NCBI RefSeq assembly: GCF_001949145.1
Contig: NW_019091415.1
Location: 243,823 to 294,617, forward strand
Direction: 5' to 3'
Source: Acanthaster planci
Taxonomy: Eukaryota; Echinodermata; Asteroidea; Valvatida; Acanthasteridae
Length of the DNA: 50,795 nt
Shown: piece after piece, positions 26,301 to 38,300 of the stretch
Position numbering within the stretch: the stretch's first letter is position 1
How the letters are laid out: each line of letters starts with the position of its first letter
Notes under the pieces: generated by a model
What the model saw: only the letters and a program-made list of their open reading frames with translations
Databases searched by the model: none
Told to the model about the DNA's origin: nothing
Translations under genes and position numbers: made by a program

Positions 26301-29300
26301 GTACACACTTGGGTTTCTCCAAAGCGATGCCATCACGATTCCGCTTGTCGGTGTCGGCCATCTCGGCTGTGTGCATCGTGGACAGCATACGGACATCTTT
26401 TTTGTCTCGCCAGACCAAGGTGAGCAAGCCTTTGTCGCTGGAGCGGTGAACAACATCACTTCTCTCAAGTTTCAAGGAGCACAAGTCCTTCGGCTTGTCT
26501 TGACGATTGCTTCTCACTGTCCAGACAACGTTGGTCTTCTGGTCGTGTAGTTTGAGGTACAGTTCTGGGCTGCTGAACCAGTTGTCCAGGAAAATGGTGT
26601 ACCCTTTGCCAAGAAGATCGGCGTTCAAGTCAAGTACGATTTTCGTACTTGCCAGTCCAACAGTCTGGTCTTGACCGCTGTAAATCTTGAAGTTCCAGGT
26701 GTATCAAGCGGCAACACCCGTGCTCTGGCAGACTCGATACACCTTGATGCCAAACCTCACACACTTCTGGGGTTGTACTGCTTGAACTTCAGTCTCCCTT
26801 TGATTTTCCAAAGGGACTCGTCGGTAGTAATCTTGCTGGACGGAAAGTAGATGGAGTTGAACTTCTCGGTAAGTTCATCTATCACCGGGCGGAGCTTGTA
26901 GAGTCGATCAATTGCATCTACACGGCTGTTATCGAAGAAATGCAGATAGGCCTGCAAGTCCATAAATCTGTCACGGGGTATGGTATCAGGAAAAACGAAG
27001 TCTGAAGTATTGAGTCTCTCGTCCAGTAGGACTTCAAGTTGGGTTTTGGAATCAGTCCCATGACTATCAGCATGGACAGGAACACTGACATCTCATCTGG
27101 TGTTGTGTCGAACCAGCTTCGTATGTGACTTGGACTTGCTTCTGGTTGACTTTTCGGGTGTTCAGCGGCATAGCGGTTGGTCTCGTTGGCAATGTGCAAT
27201 GTCAGCTCTAGGGTGAAACACTGCTCGAAGATTTCAAGAGGAGTGCTGTTCTTGTCCAGTTATTGTACTTGAACACCCGCTGTGCCTTGAAAGCCGTGTT
27301 GGCGGGGGAAGTTGTCATCAGTTGTCCATTGAATGGACAAAGTTTTGACCTTCTTGGCAGGCCTCGCTAACGGTAGTAGCCCGTTAGAATCGCTGTCACT
27401 AGTTACATTTTCTGAACTATGCTCAGATTCCGACATGAAATCTGAACCACTAGTAGCAGTCAAAGTTTCCTCATCGCTGGAAGGCATCATGTAATGTAAC
27501 TGAAGGGCCGGGAAGCGGCAGGGCAAATATATACACAGTGCCACAGAAAATGCTGCTTTTCGATGACACAAATAACCAATTAAACTGAACAATGGCCCGT
27601 CTATATCCCGAGTGCGTGGTGCTGCTGTACTGCCTACATGTTCCCAGCCCAGCAGGGCCGTAAACAATGGTGCTCACACCATGTCAACAGCCTGCATTCA
27701 TCATGCTTTGGGCCCACACAAAACGTGTTGCATAAGCCCTATGCACAGCCTCGAGCTCCGCTCCTGAGAGATTACCCAGGGTATTCAATCAAAGACAAAG
27801 GGGTGTTTTGATGAAAAAAAAATCATTTACCAAGTATCTGGGGATCAAGGAACTCTATTGATTGCCCCAGATTTCCATTCAATGCAAAGGTCCCAGTAAT
27901 TACAGGTGTACACTGAATAAAAGTTACAGGTGTGGTACGCGGCTACAGCCACTTCCCAGTTATCAGACTTTTCTCCAGGCGTGGCTCTTGCCGCTTCCCA
28001 GCACGAAGGGGTTAAACTATAAGGTAATGGTAATCCGCACAACATGCAGAGTCATGTAAGTTTTGCTTAAGTGAGTCATTTATCTATTATCTTGGAAGTA
28101 TAACGTTCACAAAATGGTGATTAAACAACACGCATGTGTCAATATTGTCAGCTCACCCAGTGTTTGTCAATGAAACAAACACATACATGTACCTTACATA
28201 AATTGCAAACCAATTGTTATGACTGTACTCACCACACCACCTCTCAGGAAGAAGTTGTATTCATCCATATTGATCTTACCAGCAGCCTCCAAGATTTTAG
28301 CACACATTTGGAAGGAGAAGAGAAGTTTGTGTTTCTCAAAAAGGCCCCGGCATGTGAATCTGTAAGAAGGAAATGAATCATGTTAATACAAATAGCTTTG
28401 TAGCAGTGCACAAGTATGCCCACACCATTTTTTTGTAATCTACTATTAAGAAGGGACAAGTTCATTTGACTGTATTCACCCACCGCTGCAATTAGCGCCA
28501 TCACTGGCGTTTAACATTCACAATTAGTTTCACAAAGAGACATTTACATCTTGCCCTTCTCTGCTTTTACAGGCTATAAAACATCCAAGAAGAAAGGGCC
28601 AAAACAGCTCCTTCCTCTTCTTACCTTATTTGGCCTCATCCCCCGAGTACCACAGTTATTTAAACAGAAAATTTGCCAAAAAGAAAGTGAAGTGCAGGAA
28701 AATTCATCACTGGAATTGTAAACTTGTGGTTGCTACTGCTGTGAAGATGCTGCACAGATGATTCTGTCTAACTAGTTTATGTAAATAATTATATACAGGT
28801 GTCATTTTGACTGTAAAGCTTCTAATGACCTGAATAGAAGGTCTGACTCAAGTAAGGGGTCAAACGGAAATCAACTCAACTTGACCTGATATGCTAACAG
28901 TGACTTAACTTGAAACATTTAAATTTTAAAAAGCCCACTTGATTTAGGACTGAGCTGTAGTTGACTCATAGCACCAATAACCACCCTTGGTAGAAGGAAA
29001 TGTACTTGACAAAACAGTAAAGGATCCTACATACACTAGTTACGTAATCAGCCAAGGATATCAAATATATCATCAATTGATCAAAAATATTACATTCACT
29101 AACAGCATTTAGAAAATTACTAACAAGTGAGGTTTTCAATTCCATTCCTATGTCATTAACCACTTGCCACCAGGGTTTCCGGTGCCGGACACGTATGCTT
29201 TATATACGTGGCTGGGTCTCTGAAATCAGACAAAGGGAACTGGGCCTTGTAACAAAAGACCGTACTTGGAACAAAAAAGACCAGGCTGCTGGGAATTACC

Positions 29301-32300
29301 AACATTTTTTCACTCTCAATAGTGGAGATAATCCAGCCTTGTTTTGAGACAGTATACCACGGTTTCGGGGATTTAGCACGATTACCACCAGGGACAAAAG
29401 CGCTCCATCACTGCAGCGATGAGCCACACTGTACCACTGCATGCTAATCTGGCCCCTATTGAACAGAGGTCAGCAACGCACTGTGCCAGATTCGTGAACA
29501 AAAGAAAATTACATAACACCGCACAATCTGGGCTCTTTTTACAAGGCGGCAGGCCTGGCTGAAATACTCCAGCGTTAACAGATGCTGTCTGTCAGATTAG
29601 AGTAGAAACAAGACAGTTCTTCATGTGGGTGTAAGTGTCCAGTAAATGAAGATATGAATTTTTAAAGAACTTGGAAAACAGAAAAAAAGGAAAATTATCC
29701 CGTCCCAGCATCATCAACATTTATAAATGCCCCCAGCACGTAGTGGTTAATTATAAACCTTAATCACTGAAACTGTGAAAGATCGATCAAGTTAGCTCAC
29801 TCACCTATACACAGCATATGTATGATACTCGTTCAGATTCAGAATTCGAGATTCAAGCTGTGGGCTTCGCTGACTTTTATCAATAGAAATATTGAACAAG
29901 TCAATGTAAGAATCAAGAGAAAATTGATACATGGGGTCAATACGGCCCATGTCATTGAGGACAAAGAAGAGAATGGATGCACGTTGGGCACATGGACGAT
30001 AACCCTGGTGGAAAGAAAAGATACAAATAAGGTACGTACTTGAGAGTACCTAACCACAAATGTGTGCTTGTTAAAGATATAGAGATTTTGTCCATTGTCT
30101 GAGATGAAGTTTGCTTCTAAAAGAAATAAAGAAAAATCAAATCACTGTCCACACACCATTTGGGATGAATGGAGCAGCAGATATCCTCAACACTTATTCA
30201 CAGGACCAAAAGTAATCAACAGAAACTTGAGAAATTGAGCATTGTATATGTTTTACAAATTCAAGCTTTAGACTTTCTACTGCAGGTAATGAGCCAGTTA
30301 GGTTTCCAACAGTGTATACCCAGTACTAGGCTAATTGGGAACAGCTACACATGCGTGTGACAATCTGTCCTATCAGTGTAACCATACTGGTACACTGACT
30401 CACATGGGTGCTTTGGTCCCCAAAAGACCATGGCTTTCTGAAATACCGAAATGGCTCATTCTCAGACATATTAAATGTAAGCAATGTTTTCTAGTTAGAC
30501 AGTACTAAAGTCATCCACAACAGGTTTCTTAAAACCTTTTTGAGATCTGTGAAACATTCTACAAACTACTTCAAGTATTTCCTCTTTATAATTAATGTAC
30601 ATTTTGATCTTCAGACTATTATGCCAAAGTCCAAAGTATGAAAATGTTCAGGCATTTCTGAAGTGAGACAAGTTTGTGACTTAGAAGAAAACATGCTCAC
30701 TGCTTTTGCAATAGTTTTCCAAATATCCTGGTGGAAAATATGGCATCCTTTATTTTGGTTGCGATGCCCATGTCCCACATCTCAGCTGTAATCACTTGTT
30801 AAATAGCTAACCTCTCGGGCTGCATCAATCTTGGCCTCAGTCTGTTCAGAAACTTGGAGCTGTTCACCAACTTCTTCTGAAGTTTTCTTGGATGTTTGGA
30901 GGGTATTAACTAACTGTTCATCATCAAGAAGAGATCCCTGAGCCTCATTCAGCAACCTACAGCAGCCAACATCCAGGAGGTAACACAAATTCAACTCAAC
31001 ATGGGGATATTTTTAAAAAGATGCAAAAGGTTTACAAGTATGCTGGAAAATGTTAAAGAATGTCAAAGATCCATTTCCGCGCAAAGTTTACATACCGAAG
31101 TATTTCATCCTCCAGTTCCACAAGTTTTTTCTTTCCAGCAGCAATGTTCATAACTAGTGCATCTTTTTGCTCTTCCAGTTCTGGTCTTTCCTTGCGAACT
31201 ACAATGCCAAGCAACTGGGCCTCAAGGCCTTGCTCTTTCACTGCAAAATTTGTGATGGTTGTCTTGGTGGAAATCTCTGGTGTATAGTGGGGATTACTCA
31301 GCTTGGTTGTGATGTAGAACTTGAAATCAGGGCTATAGTCCAGTTCCTTATCACCAAGACGGATCATGAGTCTTCCACCTATTAATTTGACATTTAAAAC
31401 AGGTATAAATATTAATCTACAACAAATATCACTAAACAAATTTCACAAATACATTTAAACAACTGAATAAATTCTGTTAACTAATTAGTGAATTATTTTT
31501 CCCATGACATATGTTATTCAACCAGTGCATCAGAATTATATATAGTCACTCTTTTTGGTTGGAAATGAATGAACTATACACAGTTGCCTTCTAAATGGCT
31601 CTGTAATGCACTTCTTCATACAAGATAGCAGGTGACCAAATTGTGAATGTGAAGCACTGGACCTTTTTTAACTAATGACATTTCTCAATGTGTGAATTAT
31701 CCTGATTCTTGTAATATAATAAAACAAACCAAACATAACGTTGAACAATACGACTGTGGTCAGTATTAGCCCAAAGGTCTTCTTTGTGGTAGTGGTGTCA
31801 GCGGTAGCTTGCCGAGGTCGACTACCGCGAACTATTTTAACATCTCCCCAATGCAAAAATACATCTTGAAAATAGTTCGCGGTACCCACTGCTTCATTTG
31901 ACTCGGACCGGCCAGCCGACCCCGGCAAGCTCAGTGGTCGAGTGGTTAAGACATCTGCACTAATAAGCAGAAGGTCGTGGGTTCGAGTCCCACCCGAGTA
32001 AGCTTGTGAGTTTTTTTTTCGCAAGCCCTCGGACAAGCACTGAGCATACAGTGTTTATTAATATACGTTGGGTAAGGGCAAACCTGTTATATATAATCAA
32101 CATCTCCCCAACGCAAAAATACACCTTGAAAATAGTTCGCGGTACCCGCTGCTTCATTTGACTCAAACCGACCAGCTGACCCCGGCAAGCAAAATCTGTT
32201 AGTCACAGTACCAACCTCGTTTGATGACTGATTTATTTAGTATAGGTGACAGTGATGGATCCAGCTCTTCTTGCACATTTTGTAGCAGTACAGGAAGCCC

Positions 32301-35300
32301 ATATTGAATGGCATTCTCTAATGTTCGTAGGTAATCATGCTGCTGAAGATCAATAATTTTTAGGCCACGTTTCCCCTCCATATTCTTGATCCATTTAATA
32401 GCTTGACCTTGGGGGTCTATCATCAATGGCCATCTATCAACAAAATAAAAATAAAACATATTTTCCAATGCTATGCATTTATGCATCACTTGTGAGTTTA
32501 AAACTGCATTCTAGATCTCTTTCACACAGGGGTGTGAGCGAAGGAAAAAAATAGCTGAAATTGTGAGTGTGAAGCGTGAGACATATGTGGCGTGGATTCA
32601 AGGGCCCTGAAGGGGGCCCCAGGACAATTCTGAAATACAAATGCTCGGTGGTGCATTATACAGTCTCCTGGTGCAACTATTCACTATTTTTGTCACACAA
32701 TTTAGGCTATGCATATTTGATTTTTAATTTTAGATTTTCTTCATCATGTTCTTATTTGGCTGATATTCCTGAAGATTAAAATGAACTAGTAACACATGTA
32801 GGTAAACCAAAATTGTAAATATCATTTGTAGAGCAAGTTGGCCCTTTTCCCACCTGATCTTACCATGTTTTCAAAATTTCAATTCTTCAAAAAAATGCAC
32901 ATCATACAAGTATGTCCAAGCTTTTCGATTTTCTGATCCCGACACAGATTGTGTCAACTGCCCGTCAAACGTTATGGTGTATTTCATTCACATCCATTTC
33001 CGTGGATTTGTAGCTTAAGGATTGGTCTTGTCAAAGACTGTATCGAAGTCAGAACCTCTTTGGACAAGTGTGCATTTGTGTTGATGAGTTTATATCCCCC
33101 AATTTGTTTGAAAGCCTGTACAAAATGATGCAAAACTGTGCAATAATGCATGACACAAGAACTTGGTGAGCCCTGCACAAGTCACTTATCATGAAGCCCT
33201 GTATCAGCAAAAATTTACTTAGCTTATTTCAAGCCGCAAATTTACAGTGAAATGAACCACAAGTTATAATGAGGCTTGTTAGTTACTACTCCTACTCACG
33301 CAGGAAGAGCTGTAATGAGTCCCATGGGCACATACATATTGATATTTCATTAGCAGCCATTCATAGCACATATCAGACAGTCTGAGGATGCTGTTCACAC
33401 ACATGGCTTGCTCTGCACCAAATAATGTCCACATACACGTATACCATACGCATGTCCATGTGCACGTGTTGTACAGTACAAGTAGATCCAGCAGCGTGGG
33501 TACAGCGCTTCAGTACTGTGTCAATGTCGGAAAGAGGACATGTGAAGTTTGGCCTGCCTGTCACATTGCCTCATTAAAAAAAATGATAGAATTTTTTTCA
33601 TATTTTAGTGTGTTTTTATTCCTTTGCCTGTTTCACCTTTTTGTATTAAGTAATGCCTTATTCATTAGGTTTACTCAATGCATGCACATGCAACAGGTGG
33701 AGAGACCCTTCCAAGTAAACCTTATGAACAGTCAATCAACATGATTAAGTATCACAGGCCATTTCCTATGGCACTGTCTTCTTGTCCATGTGGCTCAGCT
33801 TGCCACATCATCATTCTGATGCTAGCCTGGTACATGCACACATGTGTCTTCCTCTTGTGACCAACAAGTCCTCCGCCTATACTCAGAAAATTTCTTTGAG
33901 GATCTTTGGGTGAGTTGGCAGTTTTATCATTGTTTGAAGAAGAGCTTCTTATATGTATTTTAAGTGTACATGTATACTAGAAGGTCCACAGACGAGACAT
34001 TTTGCAGTGAAGATTTTTCAGAAAGTTTCTAGTTATGTTCACATATTTCCAGTTTCTTGAATGTATGTGGGATTCACTGACCTTCCAGTTTCAGCATCGA
34101 TTTTTGGTTTTATACAATGTATACAGTTGTACTTCAGTCTTTACAGGGTAAAAGTAAGTTTCTTGAGCTTGGAAGACTCGAGATCACATTGTTTTTATTG
34201 GCTTGATTTAACCTGCTGTTTAGCTTCCTATATGTAAGTGTAAGCTATTTTTATGATGGTCACACAGAGGAACTATTATTTACTCAAAACCTTGATCTTG
34301 AGAATGTATAGTGAATTTGCTTTGCCAGCAATGATAGAGTTCTGTTTGTTCATGAGAAGTCATCATGTCATTTCAATTATTTTGTATTTCCTTTATGCAT
34401 ATGTGCAAAACTCTTATTCGTAGTGCTGTTCGCTATGCTTAGTTTTGTTCATTAAGGCAGAAACCTTAGTGCTGTATAATCATATGAACAGTCGACTCTC
34501 GTTATACAAAGGCATTGGGACTTACTAAATTAGCTTGTGCATGTTCACATGTCCCCTGTACGCCGGATGGGATCTACATCCATGCGCGTAACCACCACCA
34601 GAGCTGCGCTTGTTGCACATACAAAATGGGAGGACACCCGCTATTGGTGGTGTGTACAGTAGAGGGCGAATATCGGACTGTAATTTTTATTAGTAAGGGG
34701 TGCAGTTTTTTTTTCAAAAACTTGTGGATGTTATTTTCTTATTTTTGGACTAAAAAACCAAGGTTCACTCATGATTTTCTTCAATTGAGAATTTATTGAA
34801 ATTTCAAAAACAGATGGGGCGATATTTTTCATGTTACGGTGGGAAGCAGGTAAATTTTTTTTGATGGGGGCGGGCATATTATCGGGCCGGGTATTTGGTT
34901 ACTTTGGGACTTTGGTCTTGGAGAGTTTTTTTGGGGTGGGGGAATCAAACGAATGATTTGTTTTGTTCACCACTGTCCTAAATATCAAAAGCCGCCACAA
35001 AGAATTTCTTCGTTAGGTACGGGAACTGCAAATGCCCACTGTTCGTCTCTCTTGTGGCAATGGACACAAACAGCTCAACTCAGTGAGGGAAAACCACAGC
35101 GCTGTACTACTGTACACGAATAAATCATGGAAGTGTCTGAATGGAAAAATTAAATGGACTGGCTGATTGACAAGTTGCCTTCAACAAAGCTTGCACTAAA
35201 TACACAGATAACAATACATGTGCAGTCAGCTGGAGCACAATAAATGCTAGTCTTAACTGAAAACTCGTAACACCCAAAGCTCATATTATGCATTTTTTCC

Positions 35301-38300
35301 CTTTGGCAAAATATGCTCATCTAACCGGAGTCTCATCTTACCTCAGCTTGTACTGTGGAGCATTGATTGTAGTCTCAACTCTTAGTTTATCGCTTAAAAG
35401 ACTTGTATCAATGATATCAATATTGTGGTGCTTATGCTGAGTAGGTATATTGCATATCCATACTAAGGCAATATTCGATACGTTGTCACTACACCATCTC
35501 TCTGTCCTGGGGGGGACAGCCATGCATTCTAAGTTCTAGTGGAGTGTTTATAAACTACAGAAGTGTATTTAGGACATGGTATGAAAATATTTTAAATCAT
35601 ATGTATGGTTTACTAAATCGTATGTACAGTTTACTAAATTGTACGTACGTTTACTATTTCGTATGTCTGAATTACTATTTTGTATGAATGGATTAATATA
35701 CCATATGTACGGATTAGTAATCCGAATGTTGCATTGTATGACTCAGTATACCTCAGTACATTAGACCCCAAGGAAGACCAAGAGAAGGAACTATTTTCCT
35801 TGTGACAGAGGCTCCTTTGGTGGGGCACCCCTATAAATAAATTCCCATAGACACAAATGATAAATCCTTATATTTCAAAATTATTTAAAGAATACTCCCA
35901 TCTCTCACAGGTGTCCTGGATGGACAGAAAAATGATGTTCCAAATGTCCTCTTCCATCTTCCTTTAATTTTTACTGGGTTGACCAATGACTTTTTGAGAA
36001 ATTCTCACCCAAAGCAGACAACCCCTAAAATAAAGGAAATTCCCATGCCTATAAAAGTAACCATTTGGAAAATGCATCCCTCCACGAAACAGCTAAATAG
36101 TGCCATTTTTGGACCCGCTTGCATCCAAATTGCGCACAATTTGAAGCCCTTCATCCAGGCAAGAGGTTCAGTGTCACATTTCTTTGATTCCTCCCAATTC
36201 CAAGGCTCTCAGGACTCTGTAATATAGAATATTTGAGTGTATAACTTTAAGCAATGAGCTAAACACATATTTCTGGCCTACTTACAGGGGTACACCCTCG
36301 GGTCCCATTGAACTGAGGTATACTCTGTCATGCAATGCCACATAGAGATATGCATGGTTTTATAATCTGTACGTACGAAATAGTTCATCCATACGTATGA
36401 TTTGAAATATTTACATACCATGTCCTGAATTAAAATACACTTCAGTAATAAACACCAGGCAGGACCACAGGAGGCTTGATATATTAAAATCAAAGCTAAC
36501 AACTTGTTGGGATTCATTTACACCCTGCTTGCTTTATATGAGGCTATGGTTCTTCCTGTTCTTGAATATGGCCAGCCTATTTGGTACCTGTATGATAAGA
36601 ATCATAGTGACAAAGTAAAGAAAATTCAACATAGAGCTACTAGAATAATACTTAAGCAGAAGAGAATGGTGATGGAGTACCCTGACACATTATGACTTTT
36701 CCATGACCAAATTATGAATATCCACAACCAAATAATGGAATTTCTTGGACTATCCGGCCTTTTAGGTTGCAAATACAATCACAGATTTTATGCACATATT
36801 TCCGATGATAGAAATCACACAGTGTTTTATGACTTCCATGACAAAATTCCATGACTTTTTCATGACTGTAATCATTTTTACAAAATTCCATGACTTTTTC
36901 AGGCCTGAAAAAGAAAAAGCAAATTTCTGTGACTTTTTATGGCTTTTCAAGGCCCCAGGAACTCCGCATAAGCATCAACAGATGCCATGTTGAAATAGTA
37001 AAGTTTAACCACCTCAGGGCTCAAACATAAAGGCTTCACTTTTCAACAGTGAATGTCTTTTGTGCATATGTGACCACAAACTACCTGAATCACTGAGTGC
37101 TGGAGTGGTTGAACAGTCCCTTCACCATTGAACCATTTCCCTGAAATCCCATCTGTTTGCATGCGAATCAGACATTTTCTTTGTACAACTGTGCGTGTGC
37201 ATTATTAATTTTACCTGCGAATGCCATCCTTTTGGTGAATGATCCTTTGGTTACTAATTTCAGTGCAATGGTATCTCTTCAAGTTTTTCTTATCAGAGTT
37301 ATTTTTATGTTTTACTATACTTTCTAGGGTTCTCTTATTTTTGTATTTCCCTGTTAATTTTAGTATTTTAATTATTCTTTTTGTCTTCATGTGTATAATT
37401 ATATATATATATGATTTTTATATGATGCATGTGGTATTGGAGGAGAAGGCCTGTGGGCTAAAGTCATTCAGTTGACTTTTTCTTCTCTTGGCATCTATGG
37501 TACTGCAGGCACTGTTTTGTCCTTGTTTTTAACTAGTGAGTAGTATTGTTCATGTTATTGCTCTTAATGCCAAATAAATAATAGCAATAATAACAATTCA
37601 TTCTCATGTACCAGTACTATACTTAATGAAGGATGCTGTCATGACTTTGGAGAAACTTTATTATGTTCTTGTTACTGCCTATTAGCCATTTCCCTTTTGA
37701 CTACACTGATCACTTTGATTTGATTTGAGAATTCACTTTTGATTTGTTTTCTTTTCTTCTTTGTTTCTTTGTAGCCACTGAAACCAATCCTTTTTTATTA
37801 TACATTCTGAGTGAATAAATACATACATTGTAGCCACAGGAAAAGAACAATTTACCTTCACAAGGAAAAATGGAAAAATTGGTGCTTGCACAGGAAAGAA
37901 AAACAAGGACAATTTCGCCCCTCAGTGGTCAAAAAGTGGAAAATGAAATTCGGCATATTCAACAAAAAAGCCGAAATCAAAAGTGGAGATCTCACACCCC
38001 TGCTCATAGGACATCATCTTCATAGGAAAAGTATAACTGTGTATTCAACGTTATCAGCTGCGTGCGCCCATGTTCTATAAACGTGAGCTTGTTCCTCCAA
38101 ATATCTTCAAAATAGTACGTAGCTGAGTGTGTCATAAAAATTTGAAATGACTTAGTTTAAGAGAGACCTATTCTTTCAAAATATTTTCACTTTTACTATT
38201 GATATTAACATTTATACGATAACTGTAATGTATGATTTTTATTCGTTTTTGTGTTTTTCTTTTGAAAATTTGCATTTAGCAAATTTATTTAAGTTTAACC

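Larger units (their letters stand above)
25723..28015 (-). mobile_element. piggyBac transposon, nearly complete but inactive
   Basis: TTAA at 25723-25726 and 28012-28015, the obligate piggyBac target. Termini are imperfect inverted repeats of about 30 bp: CCCCTTCGCGCAGGGA (left) and CCCCTTCGTGCTGGGA (right, complementary strand), both continuing to an AAGAGCC word. Inside lies a minus-strand piggyBac-type transposase with stops and frameshifts. The element occupies most of a 2,660-bp DNAH2 intron and has the same orientation as the gene. Confidence 0.9.
31806..32190. mobile_element. tRNA-headed non-autonomous retroelement with direct repeats
   Basis: Layout on the plus strand: an inverted, internally deleted fragment of repeat A (31806-31838), repeat A (31839-31930), a tRNA-like unit (31928-32000), a T9 run, an AT-rich spacer, and a second repeat A (32099-32190). 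The two A copies are 92 bp with 85 identities. Either a tRNA-SINE in partial tandem dimer form, or a very small terminal-repeat retrotransposon carrying a tRNA-like core, would fit. No protein is encoded. Confidence 0.7.

Noticed and set aside
31928-32000. Functional tRNA gene
   Set aside because: Short variable loop with a Leu/Ser-type D arm, an 8-base anticodon loop, mispaired acceptor and flanking direct repeats all point to a retroelement head.
34489-34510. pogo/Tigger-type terminus
   Set aside because: Only one end-like word was seen; no matching inverted end or TA duplication, so no element is called.
36762-36950. 62-residue minus-strand ORF rich in KSWNF
   Set aside because: It is the translation of the CATGACTTTT-type repeat.
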